From an uncultured Paraprevotella sp. (GTDB taxonomy: Bacteria > Bacteroidota > Bacteroidia > Bacteroidales > Bacteroidaceae), in assembly GCA_944320765.1 (NCBI GenBank), contig CALUIS010000012.1, positions 35,137 to 99,136 of the forward strand: 64,000 nucleotides of DNA, in the 5' to 3' direction. Of the stretch, positions 17,009-24,726 are shown piece by piece. Numbering within the stretch: position 1 is the first letter of the stretch; each line of letters opens with the position of its first letter. The notes beneath the pieces were generated by a model. It did not search any database and was not told the DNA's origin. It worked only from the letters and a program-made list of their open reading frames with translations. The position numbers and the translations under genes are program-made.

Positions 17009-17518
17009 TTACCGGTCTTCCCATATCTCTTCCATGGGCTTGCGTGTCTTTTCCGGCACGTCGGGCGATGCGGGGTAGCCGATGGGAATGATGGCCACGG
17101 GATACCATTCCTCCGGGATGTGGAACAGTTCTTGGCAGAGCTGCACGCGGAAGTTGCACACCCAGCACGTTCCCAGGCCTTGTTCGGCGGCGGCAAGGCA
17201 GAGGTGCTCGATGGCGATGGCCAGGTCGATGTCGGCGTGGTTCTTCTCGTCGTAGCGGCGTGTCCAGGCCTCGCCGCGGTTCTCGCAGGCCAGTACGTAG
17301 GCCGGTGCTTCGCGGAACCATTCCCGGTCGTAGCATTGCTGCAGGCGTGCGCGGTCCTCTTCCGATGTGAAAAGGGTGAATTTCCAGGGTTGCCTGTTCA
17401 CGGCGGAGGGGGCCAGCCGCGTGCATTCCTTGATGTATTCCAGTTTCTCTGCCGGAATGGCATCCGGCTTGTAGGCACGTGCGGAATAGCGTGCCTGGCA
17501 AAGTGCTTTAAAATCCAT
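17009..17518 (-). CDS. Nitroreductase family protein
   Basis: A 169-residue FMN-dependent oxidoreductase of the nitroreductase family. The N-terminal R-Y-S-A-R-A-Y near residue 10, the S-A-V-N-R-Q-P-W-K-F segment near residue 38 and A-A-A-E-Q-G-L-G-T-C-W near residue 112 are the expected FMN-contacting regions. Such enzymes reduce nitroaromatics, quinones or flavins with NAD(P)H; the natural substrate cannot be read. It is short compared with NfsB (217) but usual for small Bacteroidota members. A second, unrelated-looking member lies at 33444. Confidence 0.88.
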   Translation of the reverse strand: MDFKALCQARYSARAYKPDAIPAEKLEYIKECTRLAPSAVNRQPWKFTLFTSEEDRARLQQCYDREWFREAPAYVLACENRGEAWTRRYDEKNHADIDLAIAIEHLCLAAAEQGLGTCWVCNFRVQLCQELFHIPEEWYPVAIIPIGYPASPDVPEKTRKPMEEIWEDR

Positions 17519-17544
17519 ATTCTTATGTTTTTGGGTTCAGTGAA

Positions 17545-17552
17545 CAAATGTA
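17545..17552 (-). promoter_or_regulatory. -7 box (TACATTTG) of the nitroreductase gene
   Basis: Perfect TAnnTTTG on the minus strand, 26 bases before the ATG. No clear -33 box. Confidence 0.45.
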
Positions 17553-17641
17553 CATAAAAAACAATAAAGCTGTATTTCATGCGGCCGGAAAAGTGCGGCG
17601 AGGCTTCAATTTCTAATTTTTGGAAAATGTGTGCCGTAAAG

Positions 17642-17672
17642 TTTGACCTTATGAATCTTTTGCGTATCTTTG
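17642..17672 (+). promoter_or_regulatory. Promoter of the superoxide dismutase gene
   Basis: TTTG at 17642-17645, a 19-base spacer and TATCTTTG at 17665-17672: a full consensus match, predicting a start near 17679 and a leader of about 77 bases. Confidence 0.75.
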
Positions 17673-17755
17673 TTGCATGGCCGTTCGGCGTGGTGGTGGC
17701 GCCGCAAAGGACGGGCCGCTAAACCTGTTTGTCATTATTAAGAAATGGAAAAATC

Positions 17756-18379
17756 ATGTTGACGCAAAAGAACATCACATCGATGAGGGCGGCTTTTACG
17801 TTGCCGGCGCTGCCTTATGCTCCCGATGCCTTGGAGCCGGTCATCAGTCGGGAGACCATGGAGCTCCACCATGGCAAGCATCTGCAAGCCTATGTGAATA
17901 CGTTGAATACCCTGGTGAAGGGTACGGAATACGAGATGTCGAATCTGGAAGAGATTGTCTGCAAGGCTCCGGCCGGTCCGTTGTTTGACAATGCCGGACA
18001 GGTTCTCAATCATACACTGTATTTTGAACAGTTCCGCCCGGTGGGGGCTGATGGCCCGTCCGTTCCGGAGGGCCTCTTGGCTGAGGCTGTCCGGTCTGCA
18101 TTCGGGAGCTTCGACTTGTTGAAGGAGAAGATGGGGGCGGCCTCCACCGGTTTATTTGGTTCGGGATGGGTCTGGCTGGCTCAGGACGTACAGGGAGGGC
18201 TGGAGATTGTACGGTGTCCGAATGGCGGGAACCCGGTGACCCAAGGGCTTGTTCCTTTGTTGTGTTTCGATGTGTGGGAACATGCCTACTATGTGGATTA
18301 CCGCAACCGCCGTGCCGACCATGTCGCCGCCTTGTGGCAGATTGTGGATTGGCGGGTGGTGGCCGGACGGATGAGGTGA
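17756..18379 (+). CDS. sodB: Fe/Mn superoxide dismutase
   Basis: A 207-residue superoxide dismutase of the Fe/Mn family, which converts superoxide to oxygen and hydrogen peroxide. Metal ligands are visible: His in E-L-H-H-G-K-H near residue 37, His in L-N-H-T-L-Y-F near residue 85, and Asp and His in F-D-V-W-E-H-A-Y-Y near residue 178. Iron or manganese use cannot be settled by eye. The frame opens at 17729, but the ATG at 17756 is a better start; one at 17783 is also possible. A classic terminator follows, so the gene is monocistronic. Confidence 0.92.
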   Translation: MLTQKNITSMRAAFTLPALPYAPDALEPVISRETMELHHGKHLQAYVNTLNTLVKGTEYEMSNLEEIVCKAPAGPLFDNAGQVLNHTLYFEQFRPVGADGPSVPEGLLAEAVRSAFGSFDLLKEKMGAASTGLFGSGWVWLAQDVQGGLEIVRCPNGGNPVTQGLVPLLCFDVWEHAYYVDYRNRRADHVAALWQIVDWRVVAGRMR

Positions 18380-18439
18380 AACGGATGTTTTTTTATTATA
18401 TAGGTATCAGGTAAAGGGATTGGTATTGTATTAGGTGTC

Positions 18440-18471
18440 GCCCGCTGCCAATAAGGCGGCGGGCATTTTTT
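18440..18471 (+). terminator. Rho-independent terminator of the superoxide dismutase gene
   Basis: A 10-bp stem (18440-18449 with 18455-18464, one wobble), loop AATAA and T6 at 18466-18471. Confidence 0.9.
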
Positions 18472-18472
18472 G

Positions 18473-20452
18473 TCAGGATTGCCCCAGCGATTTGACATAG
18501 GAGTGGAGCCGCTTGTAGAAGGACATACGGCAGAGCGTGCGGCTGTCTCCCACAAGGATGAGTTTCATCCTGGCCCGTGTGATGGCCACGTTCATGCGCC
18601 GCAGGTCGTGCAGGAATCCGATGTGGCCGCTTTCGTTGCTCCTTACCAGGCTGATGAGGACGATGTCGCGTTCCTGCCCTTGGAAGCCGTCCACCGTGTT
18701 TACGCTCAGCAGGTGGCGGAAAGGTTTGAAGAACGGGTCGCGCCGCAGCAGGGAGCGGAGCAGTTGCACCTGCCCCTTGTAGGGAGAGATGACACCCGTG
18801 TCGATGCGTTCCTGCAGGATACGTTCCTTTCCGATTTTCGTGAAGTAGCCTTTCAGTATGTTCAGGGTGAGCCGTGCCTCTTGCGGGTTGGTGCGGCTGG
18901 TGCTGTCGGGGCTGGATGCTTCTCCGAAGTCGGGCGTGCCGTCTTGTGGCCGGTCGGGCGGCAACGGAATGTCTTCGGGGAGGTCCATATAAGGAGCGGT
19001 CTGTTCCTCGTCTGACGTGTCAATCCATTCCATCGGCGTGTCCCAGTCCAGGATGCCCCGGTATTTCACTTCCGGCGCGCTTTCCACTTTCCCGTCGTAA
19101 AAGCATTCGCTGGAGAAGCGCATGATGGCCTCGTTCATCCGGTATTGCGTGCGCAGCAGGCTGACCGTGGCGGGTTGGCGTGTGGCGATGGTCTCCATGA
19201 GCGTGCGGTCCAGTCCGCCTTTCAGGGCTTCGGGACATTTGACGGTAGGCGGGAGCTGGCGGTGGTCTCCGGCCAGGATGACGCGGCCTGCCTTTTGGAT
19301 GGCAATCCAGCAGGCGGCTTCGAGGGCCTGGGCCGCCTCGTCGATGAAAAGGGTGGAGAATTTCTTCCCGGCCAGCACACGGTTGCCGCTGCCGGCCAGC
19401 GTGCAGGCGATGACGCGGGCTTCGTTGAAGAGGCTTTCGTTGATGGCGATTTCCAGTTCGGTGGTCCGGTCGCGCAGCCGTGCGATTTTCTGATGGAACG
19501 CTTCCCGTCCGCCGGAGGGGCGATGGGCGTACAGTTCCCGGATTGTTTTCCGGATGGCCCAAAGCGAGGGGTAGGCAGGATGAGCCTCGAAGCGGCGTTC
19601 GTAGGTAAAGGAGAGCATCTTGTCGTTGACGCGCGACGGATTGCCGACACGCAGGACCGACACGCCACGGTCCGTCAGCTTCTCCGAAATCCAGTCCACG
19701 GCCATGTTGCTTTGGGCGCAGACAAGCACTTGGCTCTCGCGGTGGAGCGTCTCATGGATGGCTTCCACGAGGGTGGTGGTCTTGCCCGTACCCGGAGGCC
19801 CGTGCACGATCATCACATCCTTTGCGCGGAGCACTTCGTTGACGGCAGCTTCTTGTGTGGGATTCAGCCAGGGGAAACGCAACGGGTGGAACGTGAGGCG
19901 TTCCGCCGCTTTCGCGCCGTAGCATACTTCACGGAGTTCGGCCAGGCGGCCATGCTTGGCCGATGCCACGCGGTCGAGTGCCTCGAACATCAGCCTGTAG
20001 GTTGTTTCGTCCAGATAAAGCTGCACGCCGATACGCTCGCCGCTCCTCAGTCGCGTCAGCGCCTCGCCGTCCGGCAGGGCGATGACCATCAGGTTGCCGT
20101 CCACGTAGCTTACCGTGGCGGTGAACTTGAAATAGTGCAGGAGGCCGCCGTTCCCTTTTCCCCGTCGTGTTTCCCCCGACGCGTCCTGGGTGAAGAAACA
20201 GACCTGCTTGCCCGGCTCGAAGCCGTGGTCCTGGTCGGTGTGTTCCGTGCGTTCCACCTCGATGACCAGTTGGTTGAGCGAGTTGTAGTAGCTTCGTCCC
20301 AGGCTCAGCGGGTACCAGCAGTAACCTTGCGCCACTTTCCGGGCCACGCCTGCCGTTTCCGTTTGTGCGCGGAACTGTTCCCTTTCGTATTGGTACTCCA
20401 GTTCCAGCAGCTGTTTCTGCTGTTGGAGCCATAAAATGGATGATGCGGGCAT
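18473..20452 (-). CDS. Superfamily 1B DNA/RNA helicase (Upf1/IGHMBP2-like)
   Basis: A 659-residue ATPase with Upf1-type motifs: Walker A G-P-P-G-T-G-K-T-T near residue 216, Walker B F-I-D-E-A-A-Q near 365, G-D-H-R-Q-L-P-P near 393, V-D-G-F-Q-G-Q-E-R-D near 588, and N-V-A-I-T-R-A-R near 630. These helicases track 5' to 3' on single strands. The N-terminal 200 residues form a beta-barrel-like accessory region (S-Y-V-D-G-N-L-M-V-I near residue 110). It follows the DMT transporter by 8 bases on the same strand. Similar genes are widespread in Bacteroidota and I see no evidence for a defence role. Confidence 0.88.
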   Translation of the reverse strand: MPASSILWLQQQKQLLELEYQYEREQFRAQTETAGVARKVAQGYCWYPLSLGRSYYNSLNQLVIEVERTEHTDQDHGFEPGKQVCFFTQDASGETRRGKGNGGLLHYFKFTATVSYVDGNLMVIALPDGEALTRLRSGERIGVQLYLDETTYRLMFEALDRVASAKHGRLAELREVCYGAKAAERLTFHPLRFPWLNPTQEAAVNEVLRAKDVMIVHGPPGTGKTTTLVEAIHETLHRESQVLVCAQSNMAVDWISEKLTDRGVSVLRVGNPSRVNDKMLSFTYERRFEAHPAYPSLWAIRKTIRELYAHRPSGGREAFHQKIARLRDRTTELEIAINESLFNEARVIACTLAGSGNRVLAGKKFSTLFIDEAAQALEAACWIAIQKAGRVILAGDHRQLPPTVKCPEALKGGLDRTLMETIATRQPATVSLLRTQYRMNEAIMRFSSECFYDGKVESAPEVKYRGILDWDTPMEWIDTSDEEQTAPYMDLPEDIPLPPDRPQDGTPDFGEASSPDSTSRTNPQEARLTLNILKGYFTKIGKERILQERIDTGVISPYKGQVQLLRSLLRRDPFFKPFRHLLSVNTVDGFQGQERDIVLISLVRSNESGHIGFLHDLRRMNVAITRARMKLILVGDSRTLCRMSFYKRLHSYVKSLGQS

Positions 20453-20460
20453 AGGGCGGC

Positions 20461-21402
20461 TCAGGATTTAGGGGTGGGGGAGGCGGTCCTTTCGGCTTTG
20501 AGGTCGGCGCGGCTCTTGCTGTGGGTCACCAGCCACACGCCCGCGAACACCAGGATGACGGCCAGTCCCTGGCTCCATCCGAACACGCCCAGCCCGGTGG
20601 CCACACTGACGATGCAGGCCACGATGGGCTGCACATAGTTGTACATGCTCACGATGGTGGGGCGTAGCATCTTCTGTCCGGTCATCATCAGGATGTATGC
20701 CAGATAGGTGGCGGCAAAGACCACGAAGGCCGTCTCCAGCCAGGTTGCGGCGGGAATCCCGTTCCAAGGCAGCATGGCCAGTTCCTTGTAGGTGAAGGGC
20801 AGGATGACGATGGAGGCGTACGTGAACATCCATTTCATGCAGGTCACGACGGTGTACTTTTGTATGAGTTTCTTAAAAACCGTCAGGTAGACGGCGAAGC
20901 TGCATTGCGCGGTGAGGCACAGCAGGTCGCCGGACAGATTGCCTTCGCCTTCTTGGGTGGTATGGCCGTTGCCCAAGATGAGCAGCAAGGCGCCGACGGC
21001 GCCGCAGAAGATGCCCAGCACTTTCTTGTTCGTCACGGGTTCCTTGAGGAACAGGGCCGCAAGGATCATGGTGACGATGGGCAGGGTGGTGGTGACGATG
21101 CTGGCATTTACGGGCGAGGTCATGGACAGCCCGATGGTGAAGCAGCATTGGTTGAACACGATGGCCAGCATACCGGCGAAGAAGAACATCAGCAGGTCGC
21201 GCGGAGGGACCTCTTCCTGATGGCGGCTGAATACGGATGTCGCCCAAAAGCATACGGCCGCCCCCACGACGCGGAAGCTGACCAATGCCAGTCCGCTGAC
21301 GCCGTGGCTCATGGCGTCTTTCCCGAGCGGGGACATCAGTCCCCAGGCGGCACAGGCCGCGAACATGCAGAGGTGGCCTGTCAGATTCTTGTCTTTATAC
21401 AT
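20461..21402 (-). CDS. EamA/DMT family transporter
   Basis: A 313-residue inner-membrane protein with ten hydrophobic segments arranged as two EamA repeats (about residues 9-142 and 158-297), the drug/metabolite transporter architecture. The A-A-W-G-L-M-S-P segment in helix 1 and P-V-T-N-K-K-V-L-G near residue 120 are typical. Such proteins export or import amino acids, nucleosides or metabolites; the substrate is unknown. It heads a probable two-gene operon with the Upf1-like helicase. Confidence 0.87.
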   Translation of the reverse strand: MYKDKNLTGHLCMFAACAAWGLMSPLGKDAMSHGVSGLALVSFRVVGAAVCFWATSVFSRHQEEVPPRDLLMFFFAGMLAIVFNQCCFTIGLSMTSPVNASIVTTTLPIVTMILAALFLKEPVTNKKVLGIFCGAVGALLLILGNGHTTQEGEGNLSGDLLCLTAQCSFAVYLTVFKKLIQKYTVVTCMKWMFTYASIVILPFTYKELAMLPWNGIPAATWLETAFVVFAATYLAYILMMTGQKMLRPTIVSMYNYVQPIVACIVSVATGLGVFGWSQGLAVILVFAGVWLVTHSKSRADLKAERTASPTPKS

Positions 21403-21431
21403 CTTTCGTTGATGAGTTGGAAAAACGGATG

Positions 21432-21439
21432 CAAAGTTA
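21432..21439 (-). promoter_or_regulatory. -7 box (TAACTTTG) of the DMT transporter gene
   Basis: TAnnTTTG match on the minus strand, 29 bases before the DMT ATG; no clear -33. Confidence 0.4.
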
Positions 21440-21495
21440 CGTCTTTCATCACAAAATTTAGCATTTCCACGCCGTTTCTTTTCAGCGGAAAGTCC

Positions 21496-21503
21496 TATCT
21501 TTG
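21496..21503 (+). promoter_or_regulatory. -7 box (TATCTTTG) of the AAA/DUF4435 pair
   Basis: Perfect -7 match 27 bases before the ATPase ATG; the -33 region is only a GTTT-like run. Confidence 0.5.
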
Positions 21504-21530
21504 TAGTAAGAGGATTTTAAAGCAAGGGCT

Positions 21531-22361
21531 ATGGAGAAATTCGGGGAATATATCCGGCGGATAGAGATAGAGTCTCTGTGGAGCGGAAAGAAACATATCG
21601 TGTGGGACTTGGAGCGTTCGGTCAATATCCTAAGCGGTGTGAACGGTGTGGGCAAGAGCACTATCCTGAAGAAGGTGGTGGCCAGGCTGGTTCGTGGCAT
21701 GAAGGAGGGGGGCGAGGCCGGACCGGACGTGAAGCTTACGTTCGAGCCGGCGGATGCCGTGACGGTGCGTTTCGATGTCATCCACAGTTTCGACCGCCCG
21801 CTGGTGCATGGGAGCGTATTGGAGAAGCTGGCCGACGCACGTGTGGTGACAGAACTGGACCGGCAGCTGTATCTCCTGCAACGCCGTTATCTGGATTATC
21901 AGGTCAACGTGGGAAACCGCATGATTGCCATGCTCACCAGTGGTGACCCCCAGGCCCGCGAGAAAGCCCAGGAGGCCGCGTTGGCCCGCGTGCAGTTTCA
22001 AGACATGGTGGACGACCTGTTCAGCGAGACGGGGAAGAAAATCGTGCGAAGCAGCAATGAGATACAGCTGGAGCAGTTTGGCGAGATGCTGTCTCCTTAC
22101 AAGCTTTCTTCCGGCGAGAAGCAGATGCTGGTCATCTTGCTTACGGTGCTGGTGGAGGACCGCCTGCCCTATGTGCTTTTCATGGACGAACCGGAAATCA
22201 GCCTGCACGTGGAATGGCAGCAGAAGCTGATAGGGCTGATACAACAGCTGAACCCGAACGTGCAGATTATCCTCACCACACACTCGCCGGCCATGATCAT
22301 GAACGGATGGATGGACGCGGTGACGGAAGTGACCGACATCACGCAGGAACCGGCGGAGTAA
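21531..22361 (+). CDS. AAA/ABC-type ATPase (AriA-like), first gene of a pair
   Basis: A 276-residue ATPase of the SMC/OLD-like AAA class. Walker A (G-V-N-G-V-G-K-S-T) is at residues 36-44, an ABC-type signature L-S-S-G-E-K-Q near 190, Walker B F-M-D-E-P-E-I-S-L-H near 217 and the H-loop T-T-H-S-P-A near 248. The linker between Walker A and the signature is short, with no coiled coil. Such proteins dimerise with ATP and gate a partner. Here the partner is the DUF4435 protein 14 bases downstream behind a strong AAGGAGGG ribosome-binding site. The pair has the same order as AriA-AriB of PARIS, but this ATPase is shorter than the AriA proteins I recall. Confidence 0.85.
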   Translation: MEKFGEYIRRIEIESLWSGKKHIVWDLERSVNILSGVNGVGKSTILKKVVARLVRGMKEGGEAGPDVKLTFEPADAVTVRFDVIHSFDRPLVHGSVLEKLADARVVTELDRQLYLLQRRYLDYQVNVGNRMIAMLTSGDPQAREKAQEAALARVQFQDMVDDLFSETGKKIVRSSNEIQLEQFGEMLSPYKLSSGEKQMLVILLTVLVEDRLPYVLFMDEPEISLHVEWQQKLIGLIQQLNPNVQIILTTHSPAMIMNGWMDAVTEVTDITQEPAE

Positions 22362-22375
22362 GGAAAGGAGGGAGT

Positions 22376-23407
22376 ATGTCCAAAAGATTGTCGGAGAACC
22401 TGACTTCCTTGTACCTGGGGGCGGCGCAAAGGCTGAAGCCCAAGACCGCGCGCAAGAAGATCGTGGCCTACGTGGAAAGTTATGACGATGTGTTTTTCTG
22501 GCGTACCGTGCTGGATGACTTCGAGGACGACCGGCACTATTTTGAAATCATGCTGCCCTCGCGCAGCTCGCTGGGAAAAGGAAAGAAACTGGTGCTGACC
22601 AACAAGCTGGGGCCGCAGTTGGGAACCTATATGATTGCGTGTGTGGATGCGGACTATGATTACTTGCTGCAGGACACTACGCCGACCTCACGGATGATCA
22701 ACCGGAACCCGTTCGTGTTCCACACTTATGCTTATGCCATCGAGAACTACCAGTGTTATGCCGAGACGCTGCACCGCGTCTGCGTGATGGCCACGCTCAA
22801 CGACCGGCAGGTGGTGGATTTCGCGGGATTCATGCGCGAATATTCCCTGATTGTCTGGCCGCTATTCGTGTGGTCCGTATGGATGTACCGGAACGACCAT
22901 TACCGTGAGTTCACGCTGACGGAATTCGGCAACCATGTCAGTTTCAGCGACATCAATGTCTACCATCCGGAGCGTTCGCTGGAACTGGTCCGTCGCAAGG
23001 TGAACCGGAAGATGGCTTGGCTGCAACGCCATTACCCCCAGGCGAAGAAGAATTATGAGACCCTGAAGGCGGAGCTGCTGGAACTGGGGGTCACGCCGGA
23101 GACCACCTATTTATATATCCAAGGGCATACGTTGTTCGACAATGTGATTTCCCCCTTGTTGGATCCCGTTTGCGTCCTGTTGCGCAAGGAGCGGGAGAGG
23201 GAAATACGTAACCTGGCAGAACATGACATCCAGCGGCAGAACGAGTTGGCGTGCTACCAGCACAGCCAGAATGCCGTGGAGGACATGTTGCGCAGGAATG
23301 TCGGTTTCAAGGACGCGCCGCCTTACAAGTTGCTCCAACGGGACATCCGCCGTTTCTTGGAGCGTGTGGACGATACGGTCACACAAAATACTTGTCCAGC
23401 TTCTTGA
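22376..23407 (+). CDS. DUF4435 protein with TOPRIM-like motifs (AriB-like)
   Basis: A 343-residue protein of the DUF4435 family. The TOPRIM signature is readable: V-A-Y-V-E-S near residue 34 gives the Glu, and A-C-V-D-A-D at residues 88-93 gives the D-x-D, the metal-binding acidic triad of TOPRIM nucleases. The C-terminal half is long and helical, with many Arg and Glu. In PARIS, AriB is a DUF4435 TOPRIM effector released by AriA; homology here is inferred from domain and gene order. The start at 22376 is chosen over an upstream frame because of the strong ribosome-binding site. Its last 29 bases overlap trkA on the other strand. Confidence 0.85.
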   Translation: MSKRLSENLTSLYLGAAQRLKPKTARKKIVAYVESYDDVFFWRTVLDDFEDDRHYFEIMLPSRSSLGKGKKLVLTNKLGPQLGTYMIACVDADYDYLLQDTTPTSRMINRNPFVFHTYAYAIENYQCYAETLHRVCVMATLNDRQVVDFAGFMREYSLIVWPLFVWSVWMYRNDHYREFTLTEFGNHVSFSDINVYHPERSLELVRRKVNRKMAWLQRHYPQAKKNYETLKAELLELGVTPETTYLYIQGHTLFDNVISPLLDPVCVLLRKEREREIRNLAEHDIQRQNELACYQHSQNAVEDMLRRNVGFKDAPPYKLLQRDIRRFLERVDDTVTQNTCPAS

Positions 23408-24722
23408 TGAACATGTTCTGGCAGAACACGACCACGCTGTCGCCTTCCTGTATCTGGGTCATGCCGTTCACGTGCATGCCTTCTCCGTTCCGCACCAGGC
23501 CGCCGATGGCCACGCCGTGGGGAAGGCCAAGGTCCTTCACTTGCTTCTTGGTGACTCTTGCGCCGGCTTTCACTTCAAATTCGGCCACGTCCGCATCGGC
23601 CACAGTCAGGCACTTCACGTTGCTGACATCCGCGTCCAGCATCATCTGGTAGATGTGGCTGGCCGCGATGGTCTTCTTGTTGATGATGGTGCCGATGTCC
23701 AGTTTCTCGGCCATGGAGATGTAATCCATGTTGTCCACCAGTGCCACGGTCTTTCTCACCCCGAGCCGTTTGGCCGTGAGGCAGGCCAGGATGTTGCTTT
23801 CGCTTTGTCCGGTGAGGGCGACGAAAGCTTGTGTGTGCTGTATGCCTTCCGTGATGAGCAGCGAGGAGTCGCGGGCGTCCCCGTTGATGACCATCACGTC
23901 GCGGTCGCCCAAGGCCTCGTTCAGCTCGTTGCAGCGTGCGGGGTCGCTTTCGATGATTTTCACTTCCATGTAGCCCGGCACGTTCAGGGCCGTATGCATG
24001 GCTGTCCGTCCCCCTCCCATGATCATGACGTTCTTGACATCCGCGTAATGCTCTTTCCCTACGATTTTGCGGATGTAGGGGATGTATTTCTTGGTGGTCA
24101 TGAAATATACGATGTCATCCAACTGCAGCACGGCGTCACCGTTGGGGATGATGGTCGTGTCGTCCCGTTTGATGGCCACGACGTGGTAGCAGGTGTCGGG
24201 GCCGCACAGTGTTTTCAGGGGGATGTTGAGGATTTCGGCCGTGGCCCTCAGCTTGATGCCCAGCATGACCAGCGCGCCGTTGTGTACCTCCCACCATTGG
24301 CGCACCCAACTGTGCCTGATGCCTTCCACGATGTCGCGCGCGGCCAGGATTTCGGGGAAGATGAGTGAGCTGATTCCGATGTTCTTGAAGAACTCCTTGT
24401 ATTCCGGTTCCAGATACTCGGCGTTGTCGATACGGGCCACGGTCTTGTGCGCCCCCAGCGTGTGGGCCAGCATACAGCATGTGATGTTCTTCATCTCGTC
24501 GGGGGTGACGGCGATGAACAGGTCGGCATGTGAGGTGCCGGCTTCCTTAAGTCCTTTGATGGACGTGGGTTTCACGTTTACGGTCATGAGATCCACGTTG
24601 TCCGCCACTTTGGACAGTTTGTCCTCGTTCTCGTCTATGAGCGTGATGTCCTGGCTTTCCTTGGCCAGAAGTTGCGCTAAGTGTGTGCCTACCGCGCCGG
24701 CACCGGCGATGATGATTTTCAT
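23379..24722 (-). CDS. trkA: Trk potassium uptake regulator TrkA
   Basis: A 447-residue peripheral membrane protein that gates the TrkH potassium channel. It begins M-K-I-I-I-A-G-A-G-A-V-G, the Rossmann nucleotide motif, and a second Rossmann domain starts near residue 230 (V-M-I-M-G-G-G-R-T-A); each is followed by a TrkA_C domain, so it has the double RCK layout of E. coli TrkA. The longer frame from 24851 runs into dxs and is rejected. dxs ends 4 bases upstream, so both are co-transcribed. The expected trkH is not downstream; the convergent DUF4435 gene is there instead, with 29 bases of overlap. Confidence 0.93.
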   Translation of the reverse strand: MKIIIAGAGAVGTHLAQLLAKESQDITLIDENEDKLSKVADNVDLMTVNVKPTSIKGLKEAGTSHADLFIAVTPDEMKNITCCMLAHTLGAHKTVARIDNAEYLEPEYKEFFKNIGISSLIFPEILAARDIVEGIRHSWVRQWWEVHNGALVMLGIKLRATAEILNIPLKTLCGPDTCYHVVAIKRDDTTIIPNGDAVLQLDDIVYFMTTKKYIPYIRKIVGKEHYADVKNVMIMGGGRTAMHTALNVPGYMEVKIIESDPARCNELNEALGDRDVMVINGDARDSSLLITEGIQHTQAFVALTGQSESNILACLTAKRLGVRKTVALVDNMDYISMAEKLDIGTIINKKTIAASHIYQMMLDADVSNVKCLTVADADVAEFEVKAGARVTKKQVKDLGLPHGVAIGGLVRNGEGMHVNGMTQIQEGDSVVVFCQNMFIKKLDKYFV

Positions 24723-24726
24723 GTGA

